A DNA stretch of 64,000 bases from Cyclobacteriaceae bacterium (GTDB lineage Bacteria > Bacteroidota > Bacteroidia > Cytophagales > Cyclobacteriaceae): assembly GCA_947457095.1 (NCBI GenBank), contig CANGUK010000002.1:1-64000 (forward strand), given 5' to 3'. This document shows positions 10,240-18,883 of this stretch, in pieces. The number at the start of each line of letters is the position of its first letter. Within the stretch, counting starts at the first letter, position 1. A program made the position numbers and the translations under genes. A model generated the notes under the pieces. It was given only the letters and a program-made list of their open reading frames with translations. It made no database searches and was not told the DNA's origin.

Positions 10240-11130
10240 ATGAAAAACATTCTAATCACTGGAGGCTCAGGACTGGTCGGGAAGCAACTTACCACCTTGC
10301 TGGAACAAAAAGGCTATGCTGTGGCTTGGCTTAGCAGAAAATCACAGCAGCGCAGCCATTTTCTCTGGGATGTAGCGCGTCAGGAAATAGATCCTCAAGC
10401 CCTGGAATGGGCTGATGCAGTGGTGCATTTGGCTGGTGAGGGGGTAGCAGAAAAGCGCTGGACGGCGGAACGAAAGCAGGCCATTCTTCGCTCACGTACA
10501 GAAAGTACCGCGCTATTGCATCGAGCCATACAGCAGGCAACTGATAAGCCGAGCACCTTTATTTCTGCATCAGCAGTGGGATTTTATGGATTTGATACCG
10601 GCGCTGCACTTGTGGATGAGAGCGGTACTTCTGGAAAAGATTTTTTGGCAGAGGTGGTCGTTGCCTGGGAAAAAGAGGTTAAAAAGATTGAAGCCTTGCC
10701 ACTTCGATGTGTCATCCTCCGGATCGGCATCGTCTTGGATGCACAGGGAGGAGCCTTAGCCGAAATGCTCAAGCCCCCGGTGGCTGCACCTTTGGGTTCG
10801 GGTGCGCAGTGGATGAGTTGGATTCATGTAGAAGACTTGGTGCGTATGTTTGTTTTTGCACTTGAAAAAACCACACTTCAAGGCATTTACAATGCGGTGG
10901 GACCAAATCCCGCCACCAACCAGCAACTGACCAAGGAAGCGGCTGCGGCCAAGGGCAAACCCTATCTTGGGATCGGGGTGCCAGGATTTGCACTGAAGTT
11001 GGTTTTGGGAGAAATGGCCGCTATGGTCCTAGGCGGCAATCGCGTGTCTAGCCAAAAAATTCAAAAGGCAGGATTTGAGTTTGAGTTTCCAGAGTTGAAG
11101 AAGGCGCTAAAGGCTATTTTTTCAAATTGA
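10240..11130 (+). CDS. TIGR01777-type NAD-dependent epimerase/dehydratase family protein
   Basis: N-terminal ILITGGSGLVGKQLT, DAVVHLAGEGVAEKRWTAERKQAILRSR, SAVGFYG, SWIHVEDLV. Confidence 0.93.
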   Translation: MKNILITGGSGLVGKQLTTLLEQKGYAVAWLSRKSQQRSHFLWDVARQEIDPQALEWADAVVHLAGEGVAEKRWTAERKQAILRSRTESTALLHRAIQQATDKPSTFISASAVGFYGFDTGAALVDESGTSGKDFLAEVVVAWEKEVKKIEALPLRCVILRIGIVLDAQGGALAEMLKPPVAAPLGSGAQWMSWIHVEDLVRMFVFALEKTTLQGIYNAVGPNPATNQQLTKEAAAAKGKPYLGIGVPGFALKLVLGEMAAMVLGGNRVSSQKIQKAGFEFEFPELKKALKAIFSN

Positions 11131-11249
11131 ATTTTCCATTTCAATTTTCACTGATTAGTACTGTTTGATGTTTTTTTTAACCATCAGTCCTAAATTGTTT
11201 TTTTTAATCTCAGGAATAAGGACTTTAGGGAAAGATTTACACCTGAAGT

Positions 11250-13802
11250 ATGAAAAATATCATCGTTGTGCTACTGCTAGCACTAATCAGTCAATTTGGC
11301 TTTGCCCAAGACCTGAGCTACTACCTACCCAAAGGCTATACCTACAATCCAAAAGTTCCTACCCCCAAGCAGGTACTCGGCTATGAAGTAGGCGAGTGGC
11401 ATGTGACCCACGACCAACTGGTCATGTACATGAAGGCCGTCGCTGCCTCTTCAGATCGAGTTAAATTTGAGGAAACAGGGCGCTCCTACGAAAAGCGACC
11501 ACAGACCCTATTGACTATAAGCGCTCCCGCCAACCTGGCCAAGCTGGACCAAATCAAGGCAGAACGCGCCAAACTTCGGGACCCTGCAGCCTCGGTAAAC
11601 ATTGCCAACATGCCGGTGGTCCTTTTTATGGGCTACTCCGTCCATGGAAACGAACCGAGTGGAGCCAATGCAGCGCTACTTGCTGCCTATCACTTTGCTG
11701 CCGCCAATGAAATCGAAGCAGACCTTAAGGACATGGTGCTCCTTTTGGATCCAGCCATCAACCCGGATGGACTGAATCGCTTTGCTTCCTGGGTCAACTC
11801 CCACAAGGCGTATAACATGAATGGAGATCCAGCGCAGCGTGAACTCAACGAGGCATGGCCTCGAGGACGCACCAATCACTACTGGTTTGACCTTAATCGC
11901 GACTGGCTGCCTGTGCAGCATCCCGAATCCAGAAATCGCGTACGCGTATTCCAAAGCTGGTTGCCGAACGTGCATTTGGATTTCCATGAGATGGGCTCCA
12001 ACAGCACCTTCTTTTTTCAGCCTGGCGTCCCATCACGAGTGCATCCCTTGACGCCCAAGAAAAATTTCGAGCTGACCGAGAAGATCGGTACCTACCATGC
12101 CAAAGCCTTGGACCAAATCGGCTCCTTGTACTACAATCAGGAAAACTACGACGACTTCTACTACGGCAAGGGATCCACTTATCCGGATGTGCAAGGATCC
12201 GTCGGCATCTTGTTTGAGCAGGCTAGTTCCAGAGGACACCTCCAAGAAACGGACAATGGCATGCTCAGCTTTCCGTTTACGATCCGCAACCAGTTTACCG
12301 CCAACCTATCCTCCTACCAGGCCACCAAAGAAATGCGGGTGGAGCTCAACCAATGGATGAAGGATTTCTACACAGACATCAAAAAAGAAACCGATGCGGA
12401 CATCAACAAGGCCTATATTTTTGGTGCCGCGGAGGAAGATGCACGGAGCTATCACCTGGCAGACTTGATTCTTCAGCACGACATCAAACTCTTTTCCCTC
12501 AAGGAAGATCTTGTAATCAACGGCAAGCAATTCAAAAAAGGGAACTCTTACATCGTTCCTGCAGATCAGCCGCAGTACCGCTTGATCAAGGCCATGTTTG
12601 AAACGCGAACTACCTTCCAAGACAGCTTGTTTTACGACATTTCAGCTTGGACCTACCCCATGGCTTTTGGCGTGGACTTTATGGCCTTGAATAGCCGTAT
12701 CGTCAACCTTGCCAACGTCAGCCCTGTGGATAAGTCCAGTTTTGCACAAGCTCCAGGCAAGGTGGTTGGATCCGCCGGCGCCTACCAATATGCGATGGAG
12801 TGGACCGATTACTATGCGCCAAAGGCGGCCTATCAGTTGCTGAAGGCTGGACTTCTGGTGCGTGTAGCCACCAAAGAATTCTCCACTGCAGCCGGAAAAA
12901 CTTTTGGTAGAGGAACGGTATTGATTGACAAAGGCGAAAGTGGACTTGATCCTCAGGCCTTCTTCAAGAAGCTTGAGGAAATAGCCCGATTTGCACATGT
13001 GGATATCCACGCTTTGACGACCGGGTACACGCAGGGGGCAAACCTAGGTTCTACCTTTATGCTTCCCTTGAATACGCCTACCGTCGCTCTGTTGGTCGAT
13101 GGGGGTGTGGATAGCGGGGAAGCTGGAGAAATCTGGCACCTGCTCGACCAGCGTATGCAAATGCCGGTAACCCTATTGCCTTTGGAATCCGTAAGCGGCA
13201 GCAACTTGGATCGCTATTCGGTCATCCTAATGGCAGATGGAAGCTACGGGCAACTGGGTCAGTCGGGTGCTGCGGCCCTTAAAACTTGGGTGAGCAAGGG
13301 CAATACCTTGGTGGCCAAAGGAGGAGCGCTTCGCTGGTTGGCTCAAAATGAAATCGGAAATTTCACCTTCCGCAAAGTGGATAACGCGGAAAAAGGTTTG
13401 CAGAAAAACTATGCAGATTTTGAAAATGCTACCGGAGCAAAGCAAACATTTGGAGCCATCTTCAAATCTACTTTGGACACCAGCCATCCAATCGGCTATG
13501 GCTATGTGAGCAAAGACCTTTTCACCTTCAGAAATGATAATTTCTTCCTAGAGCCCTCTGCAAATCCCTACGCCAACCCACTAGTCTATACTAAAGATCC
13601 TTTGGCATCGGGTTACCTGCACCCAAGCAACTTGCCTGGAGTACAGGAGAGTGCGGTGATCCGTGTAGCTGGCCAGGGCAGAGGAAGGATTATAGGCTTT
13701 GCCGACAACCCTAACTTCCGTGCCTTCTGGTTTGGTACCAACAAGTTGTTTATGAATTCCATTTTCTTTGGTCAAGTGATTGACGGAGGAACTGCCCGTT
13801 AA
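11250..13802 (+). CDS. Secreted M14-family zinc carboxypeptidase
   Basis: Signal peptide; GYSVHGNEPSGANAAL (HxxE), DFHEMGSNSTFFF; about 850 aa, typical of Bacteroidota M14 proteins. Confidence 0.9.
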   Translation: MKNIIVVLLLALISQFGFAQDLSYYLPKGYTYNPKVPTPKQVLGYEVGEWHVTHDQLVMYMKAVAASSDRVKFEETGRSYEKRPQTLLTISAPANLAKLDQIKAERAKLRDPAASVNIANMPVVLFMGYSVHGNEPSGANAALLAAYHFAAANEIEADLKDMVLLLDPAINPDGLNRFASWVNSHKAYNMNGDPAQRELNEAWPRGRTNHYWFDLNRDWLPVQHPESRNRVRVFQSWLPNVHLDFHEMGSNSTFFFQPGVPSRVHPLTPKKNFELTEKIGTYHAKALDQIGSLYYNQENYDDFYYGKGSTYPDVQGSVGILFEQASSRGHLQETDNGMLSFPFTIRNQFTANLSSYQATKEMRVELNQWMKDFYTDIKKETDADINKAYIFGAAEEDARSYHLADLILQHDIKLFSLKEDLVINGKQFKKGNSYIVPADQPQYRLIKAMFETRTTFQDSLFYDISAWTYPMAFGVDFMALNSRIVNLANVSPVDKSSFAQAPGKVVGSAGAYQYAMEWTDYYAPKAAYQLLKAGLLVRVATKEFSTAAGKTFGRGTVLIDKGESGLDPQAFFKKLEEIARFAHVDIHALTTGYTQGANLGSTFMLPLNTPTVALLVDGGVDSGEAGEIWHLLDQRMQMPVTLLPLESVSGSNLDRYSVILMADGSYGQLGQSGAAALKTWVSKGNTLVAKGGALRWLAQNEIGNFTFRKVDNAEKGLQKNYADFENATGAKQTFGAIFKSTLDTSHPIGYGYVSKDLFTFRNDNFFLEPSANPYANPLVYTKDPLASGYLHPSNLPGVQESAVIRVAGQGRGRIIGFADNPNFRAFWFGTNKLFMNSIFFGQVIDGGTAR

Positions 13803-13807
13803 CCCCT

Positions 13808-13838
13808 AAATCCCAGCCAAGTGCTGGGATTTTCTTTT
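13808..13838 (+). terminator. Rho-independent-like terminator after the M14 peptidase gene
   Basis: Perfect 10-bp stem AAATCCCAGC-CAAGT-GCTGGGATTT followed by T-rich tract TTCTTTTC, 5 nt after the stop codon. Confidence 0.75.
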
Positions 13839-13865
13839 CTATTCCTGATGCTATTCTTAGAATCT

Positions 13866-14978
13866 ATGAAAAAAATTAGTCTTTTTCTTTTCGCTTTGCT
13901 GATGGGCGGAAGCACTCTAGTCGCTCAAGAAATGAGTTTTGAGTCCTACAATCCTCCGTCTACCCTCAAGGTGCCTCAGCATCCTGTCACACGGGCCAAA
14001 TTTCCCTTTATCGATATCCACAGCCACCAAGGAGGCGTCAACAAATCCAAGATCGACCAGCTCTCCGGAGAAATGAAGGAGCTCAACATGGCCATTATGA
14101 TCAACCTGAGTGGGCGTGGCTTTGGACAAGGCAATAGCAATGCACAGCAGGAATACATCAAGGGCATGATGCAAGAGTTTAAAACTCATGCTCCAGGAAA
14201 ATTCATGGTGTTTACCAACTTGAATTTTAACGGTTTTGGTACGCCAGAATGGACCGCTTTGGCCGTAAAAGAGCTGCAGGAAGATGTGGCTGCAGGAGCA
14301 GTCGGATTGAAAATTTACAAGAGTTTGGGCTTGAACTCCAAGGACAATGCCGGAAAGCGAATTCCGGTGGATCATCCCGATTTGGATCCAGTTTGGGCGA
14401 AAGCGGGGGAGCTCGGAATTCCGGTACTCATCCACGCCGCAGATCCTGCCCAGTTTTGGCAGCCGATGGATTCTACCAACGAACGCTGGTTGGAGCTCAA
14501 GCTTCATCCGAATCGCCGTCGATCAGCTACCGATCCAGCACCTTTTGAGCAAATCATCGCAGAGCAGCACCGCGTATTTGCGAAGCATCCCAAGACCACC
14601 TTTATCAATGCCCACATGGGCTGGATGGCCAATGACTTGGATGCCGCAGGGGCACATTTGGATCGCTATCCCAATGTCAACTACGAGATTGGTGCCATCA
14701 TTGCCGAGCTTGGACGTCAGCCTCGACGAGCCAAGGAATTTTTCACCAAGTACCAGGATCGAATTCTATTTGGCAAAGACGCCTATAATAAGGAGGAGTT
14801 TTACACCTACTTCCGCGTACTGGAAACCGAGGACGAGTATTTCCCATATTACAAAAAGTACCATGCCTTTTGGAGCATGTATGGCTTGGGCCTTTCAGAC
14901 GAAGTCTTGAAAAAAGTATACTACAAAAACGCCCTTCGAATCGTTCCGGGATTGGATAAGACCCTTTTTCCGGAGTAG
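13866..14978 (+). CDS. Secreted amidohydrolase (TIM-barrel metal-dependent hydrolase) family protein
   Basis: FPFIDIHSHQGG, VLIHAADPAQFW, FINAHMGWM, ILFGKDAYN; start taken at MKKISLFLFALL (signal peptide). Confidence 0.88.
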   Translation: MKKISLFLFALLMGGSTLVAQEMSFESYNPPSTLKVPQHPVTRAKFPFIDIHSHQGGVNKSKIDQLSGEMKELNMAIMINLSGRGFGQGNSNAQQEYIKGMMQEFKTHAPGKFMVFTNLNFNGFGTPEWTALAVKELQEDVAAGAVGLKIYKSLGLNSKDNAGKRIPVDHPDLDPVWAKAGELGIPVLIHAADPAQFWQPMDSTNERWLELKLHPNRRRSATDPAPFEQIIAEQHRVFAKHPKTTFINAHMGWMANDLDAAGAHLDRYPNVNYEIGAIIAELGRQPRRAKEFFTKYQDRILFGKDAYNKEEFYTYFRVLETEDEYFPYYKKYHAFWSMYGLGLSDEVLKKVYYKNALRIVPGLDKTLFPE

Positions 14979-15030
14979 GAACCACATAGACACATAGGGG
15001 AAGATACTAGCTGAAATACCGTGGAAATAA

Positions 15031-15166
15031 GGTAGAAATACAATGGAAATAAATCGAGCCTGCAGAAGGCTGGCAGGCTCGGTGAAATAGTTAACCCTGC
15101 TGCTATTTCAACTTATTTCACGTAGCGAAGCCGAGTCTATTTCTACTCTATTTCCATTGTATTTCC
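15031..15166. repeat. Intergenic foldback repeat, copy 1 (related to 61764-61922)
   Basis: Terminal inverted sequences GAAATACAATGGAAATA ... TATTTCCATTGTATTTC enclosing GAGCCTGC..GGCAGGCTCGGTGAAATAG; located between convergent genes. Confidence 0.8.
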
Positions 15167-15189
15167 TAGTCCAAACCTCGTACAATAAC

Positions 15190-17577
15190 TTAAAACTTCA
15201 TCTTCAGCCCCAACAAGAAATTAGTGCCGGCCTGAGGATAGTAGAAGTTTTCCGTCACCAACTCTCGTCCATTTCCTCCTGGCACAAAGTAGCTGAAGGT
15301 GTAGCCGTTTGGCTCATACATCTCATTGAAGATATTGTTGATCAATAAATTCACCTCTAGCCCCTTGAAGAAGCGAGGAGTGGACACATAGCTGATCCGC
15401 AAGTCATTCGTGAAGAAGGCATCCAAGGACCGGGCTTCATTGGCGGTGTTGTCCAGAAACTGTCGACCTACGTACTTGCTCATCCAGTTAAGGGACAGAT
15501 TTTTGCTTGGCTTGTACTCGATGATCGCCGAGCCCACCACATTTGGAGAAAAGGCAATGTCCGTGTTGGTGAAAGTAGTTGTCTCCTGTCGGAACTCATC
15601 CACACTGTAGTCGTCGATGTACTCGGTAAATTCCCGGATTTTATTTTGGCTCAGCGCCAGGTTACCTCCCAAGGTCCAGGTTTTGGAAAGGATGTAGGAC
15701 CCATCCAATTCAATCCCCGCACGATAGGAAGACGCCACATTTTCACGAATGTAAGCCCCCACATCATTGATCTGCCCAGTCAAGATCAGCTGGTCTTTGT
15801 AACCCATGTAGTAGAAGTTGGCATTATAACTCAAGTTACCAGATTTGGACCGTACACCGGCCTCCACATTGTTGAGGCGCTCGGGTCTAGGCACTTCGGT
15901 GATGGGGTTGTCCGTAAAGTCCGAACGGGTCGGTTCCCGGTTGGCCACTGCATAGCTCGCATACCAGGTTTGCTTTCCTTTTTCGTAGGAGAAGCCAAAC
16001 TTAGGATTGAAGAAGGTATAGTTTGTCTGACCATCCACTATGCGTAGGTCGTCATTCACTCCATAGAAGGAGTAGGAGATGCCACGCAACTGCAGGTCAC
16101 CGAAGAGATTCAGCCCAGGCTTGATCTCATAAGTGGCTTTGGTGTAGATATTCCGATCGTCCTTGACGGCATTGTTGTCATAGTATCTATCCCGAATGTT
16201 GCTTGGGCCAGCAATTCTCGCCCAGATGATCTCTCCAAAGTGTCCTCCATCGTAGCGATTGGCCCCTCCACCGATAATCCAATCGAGTCTACCATCGGGA
16301 GAGACGTAATTGGCCGATCCCACAAATCCATAAAAATCATTGTCTAACCAACGACGACGAATGATATCGGTGCGAGAAATTACCTGATTACCAATCAGCA
16401 CGTTGGGTAAATTATAACGGGAAAGTCGGTCGTTTTCTCGAAACTGCTCGTAATATCCGCGACCATAAGTGTAATGCAGTGCAACGTTGGTTTTCCAGTT
16501 GGAGCCTACCTTACTCGTATAGATCAACTGGTAATGATCCTGCTGGTAGTTGTCCGTTTCGTTGTCGTAGGTATAAGAATTATAGGTACGATCGGCGGTT
16601 AATTTGTCTTGGGGAAGACCTGCCCAACTTTGGTAGGTTTGTTCTTTTCCAGAGAAGGCAATCAATTTGATGACGCTCTTTTCCCCGTAATAGCCCCCAG
16701 AAATAAACCAGCTGCCCAGGTCCGAAAAGGCACGGTCCACAAAGCCATCGGAAGTAATCTTGGACAGTCGTGCATCAAACGCAAAACGGTTGTTGAGTAG
16801 GCCTGTTCCTGCTTTGACGGTATGCCTCCAGGTGTTGAAGGATCCGAATCCATTGTCTACTTCGGCATAGGCCTCGTCTCGACGTGTATCCGTCTGGAAG
16901 TTGAGGCTAGCACCAAAAGCTGCCGCTCCATTGGTAGAAGTTCCCACCCCCCGCTGAATTTGGATATTTTCCACAGAGGAAGCAAAGTCCGGCATATTGA
17001 CCCAAAAGACCCCATGAGCCTCCGCATCGTTGAGCGGAATGCCGTTGATGGTGGCATTGATGCGGGTTTGGTCGGATCCTCGGATGCGGATACCGGTGTA
17101 GCCCACCCCAGCTCCTGCGTCAGAATGGCTGACTACAGAGGGGGAAAAGTTGAGGAGGATAGGAATGTCCTGCCCCAAATTTCGCTTGGCGATTTCTGAC
17201 TTATCCACCGTAGTGAAGGTAGTCGGCGTGCTCTCTGAGGCACGAGTGGCGGACACAATGAATTCCTCGCTCAAGAAATCCTTGGACTCCAAGCCCAGCT
17301 CTAGGGAGGCTGCCATTGGAAGTTCAACCGACTTCCGTACGGTTTCGTAGCCCACATAAGAAACTCGGATTTCCTGCTTCCCATTGGGCACCCGTGCTAT
17401 TGTAAAATTTCCGTCGGCATCCGTGACGGCACCTTTTCCCAAACTTTCAATCCATACAGAAGCGCCTACCAAAGGCGCGGTTGTTTTGGCATCGAAAATT
17501 CGGCCACTTAGGCTAGATTGGGCCCAAGCGTGTAGACTGAATAGTACACACAGTCCTACAAGTACTAACTTTTTCAT
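15190..17577 (-). CDS. TonB-dependent receptor with carboxypeptidase-like N-terminal domain, probable thiamine/thiamine-derivative uptake
   Basis: SGRIFDAKTTAPLVGASVWIESLGKGAVTDADGNFTI, plug TGIRIRGSDQTRINATINGIPLNDAEAHGVFWVN, C-terminal aromatic FLLGLKMKF; preceded by a TPP riboswitch. Confidence 0.9.
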   Translation of the reverse strand: MKKLVLVGLCVLFSLHAWAQSSLSGRIFDAKTTAPLVGASVWIESLGKGAVTDADGNFTIARVPNGKQEIRVSYVGYETVRKSVELPMAASLELGLESKDFLSEEFIVSATRASESTPTTFTTVDKSEIAKRNLGQDIPILLNFSPSVVSHSDAGAGVGYTGIRIRGSDQTRINATINGIPLNDAEAHGVFWVNMPDFASSVENIQIQRGVGTSTNGAAAFGASLNFQTDTRRDEAYAEVDNGFGSFNTWRHTVKAGTGLLNNRFAFDARLSKITSDGFVDRAFSDLGSWFISGGYYGEKSVIKLIAFSGKEQTYQSWAGLPQDKLTADRTYNSYTYDNETDNYQQDHYQLIYTSKVGSNWKTNVALHYTYGRGYYEQFRENDRLSRYNLPNVLIGNQVISRTDIIRRRWLDNDFYGFVGSANYVSPDGRLDWIIGGGANRYDGGHFGEIIWARIAGPSNIRDRYYDNNAVKDDRNIYTKATYEIKPGLNLFGDLQLRGISYSFYGVNDDLRIVDGQTNYTFFNPKFGFSYEKGKQTWYASYAVANREPTRSDFTDNPITEVPRPERLNNVEAGVRSKSGNLSYNANFYYMGYKDQLILTGQINDVGAYIRENVASSYRAGIELDGSYILSKTWTLGGNLALSQNKIREFTEYIDDYSVDEFRQETTTFTNTDIAFSPNVVGSAIIEYKPSKNLSLNWMSKYVGRQFLDNTANEARSLDAFFTNDLRISYVSTPRFFKGLEVNLLINNIFNEMYEPNGYTFSYFVPGGNGRELVTENFYYPQAGTNFLLGLKMKF

Positions 17578-17720
17578 AATTTCTCCCTTTCGGGTATTTG
17601 AGTGAAACATGAGAAAACCTAGGGGAGGTTTTCCGTGATTGTTTACCCCTTTTGCGACGCAAAAACACATATGTCGGAAGGCTAGCACTCCCTAGATTGC
17701 ATTCAATTTTTTACTCCGCA

Positions 17721-17801
17721 TGTTCATTTCCCTTCGCCGGCATTACCCGGATCAGGTGGTATGGGTATGATCTCAGCCCGTTGTATTTAAGGCACCCCTT
17801 A
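17721..17801 (-). promoter_or_regulatory. TPP riboswitch (THI element)
   Basis: Minus strand reads AAGGGGTGCC..GGGCTGAGATCATACCCATACCACCTGATCCGGGTAATGCCGGCGAAGGGAAATGAA, matching the conserved TPP aptamer core (GGGGTGC, CTGAGA, ACCTGATC, GTAATGCCGGCGAAGGGAA). Confidence 0.95.
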
Positions 17802-17900
17802 TGATCTGACAACAAAGTTAAATGGGAAAAGTTTTTTTCCAAAAGTCAGTTCTTCCCGTCTTTTTTTTAACTTGAAGCATCCACCCCAACCCCTTATGCA

Positions 17901-18746
17901 ATGCGACTGTACAAATTGATTTCAGGAACCCTTTTGGAACTTAATGGCATCTATTTTTTAGGTCCCGAACTCGATTGGGATCAGTTGCTCGGTAGGGAGC
18001 AGCTACCCAAATTGCTGGCTTCAGAGGCCAGCCATTGGGAAAAAATAAGCAGCGAAAAAGCGAAGGAAGCCATCGCTGAAGGACTGCTAGCCCCCATGGG
18101 AACTCAGGAAGTTTGGGCTGCTGGGGTGACTTATTTTCGCAGCAGGACCGCTCGAATGGAAGAGTCCAGTGATGCCGGTGGAGCTACATTTTACGACAAA
18201 GTTTACGTTGCCGATCGTCCTGAGCTCTTCTTCAAAGCCACTGCCAGCCGGGTATCGAATCCCGGAGACGCCGTCAAGATCCGAACCGACTCCAGTTGGG
18301 ATGTACCCGAGCCTGAGCTGACACTTTTGCTCTCCCCTTCGGGAAAAATCCAAGGATACACCATCGGCAACGACATGAGCAGCCGCAGCATCGAAGGGGA
18401 AAATCCGCTTTACCTCCCTCAGGCTAAGGTGTACCAAGGCTGTGCTTCACTTGGACCGTGCCTTTTGATTCAAGAAGACCCGCTGCCTACTTCCACCAAA
18501 ATCAGTTTGGAGGTACATCGTCAAGGGAGCCTAGCCGCCTCGGGGGAAACCACCTTGGCACAATTGAAGCGAAGCCCTGAAGAACTTGCCAGCTGGCTAT
18601 TTCGAGCCAACTCCTTTCCAACTGGTTGTTTTCTGATGACCGGAACGGGCGTAGTGCCAGATAATTTTTCCTTGGCAAAAGGAGATGCCGTGAGCATCAG
18701 CATCGAAGGAATAGGTACCCTGCAAAATGGGGTAGGGATGATTTAG
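17901..18746 (+). CDS. Fumarylacetoacetate hydrolase family protein
   Basis: WAAGVTYFRSR, DVPEPELTLLLSPSGKIQGYTIGNDMSSRSIEGENPLYLPQAKVYQGCASLGPCL, MTGTGVVP. Confidence 0.92.
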   Translation: MRLYKLISGTLLELNGIYFLGPELDWDQLLGREQLPKLLASEASHWEKISSEKAKEAIAEGLLAPMGTQEVWAAGVTYFRSRTARMEESSDAGGATFYDKVYVADRPELFFKATASRVSNPGDAVKIRTDSSWDVPEPELTLLLSPSGKIQGYTIGNDMSSRSIEGENPLYLPQAKVYQGCASLGPCLLIQEDPLPTSTKISLEVHRQGSLAASGETTLAQLKRSPEELASWLFRANSFPTGCFLMTGTGVVPDNFSLAKGDAVSISIEGIGTLQNGVGMI

Positions 18747-18883
18747 AAGAGGTTTTTTTCAAAGTCCAATGATGAGTAGTTAAAACTAATTTTCCCATTT
18801 ACAGGGCCCACTTGACCATTGGTAAAAATCCAAAGCACCCCCAACGGCAAAAGCCCTATGTTTGTATTCTCGGAAAGTCCCTT

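Noticed and set aside
11676-11987. Antisense ORFs within the M14 peptidase gene
   Set aside because: No recognisable motifs, inside a conserved coding gene on the other strand.
17578-17688. N-terminal extension of the TonB receptor ORF (MLAFRHMCFCVAKG...)
   Set aside because: Lies in the riboswitch-to-start leader; the signal peptide MKKLVLVGLCVLFSLHAWAQ at 17577 is the convincing start.
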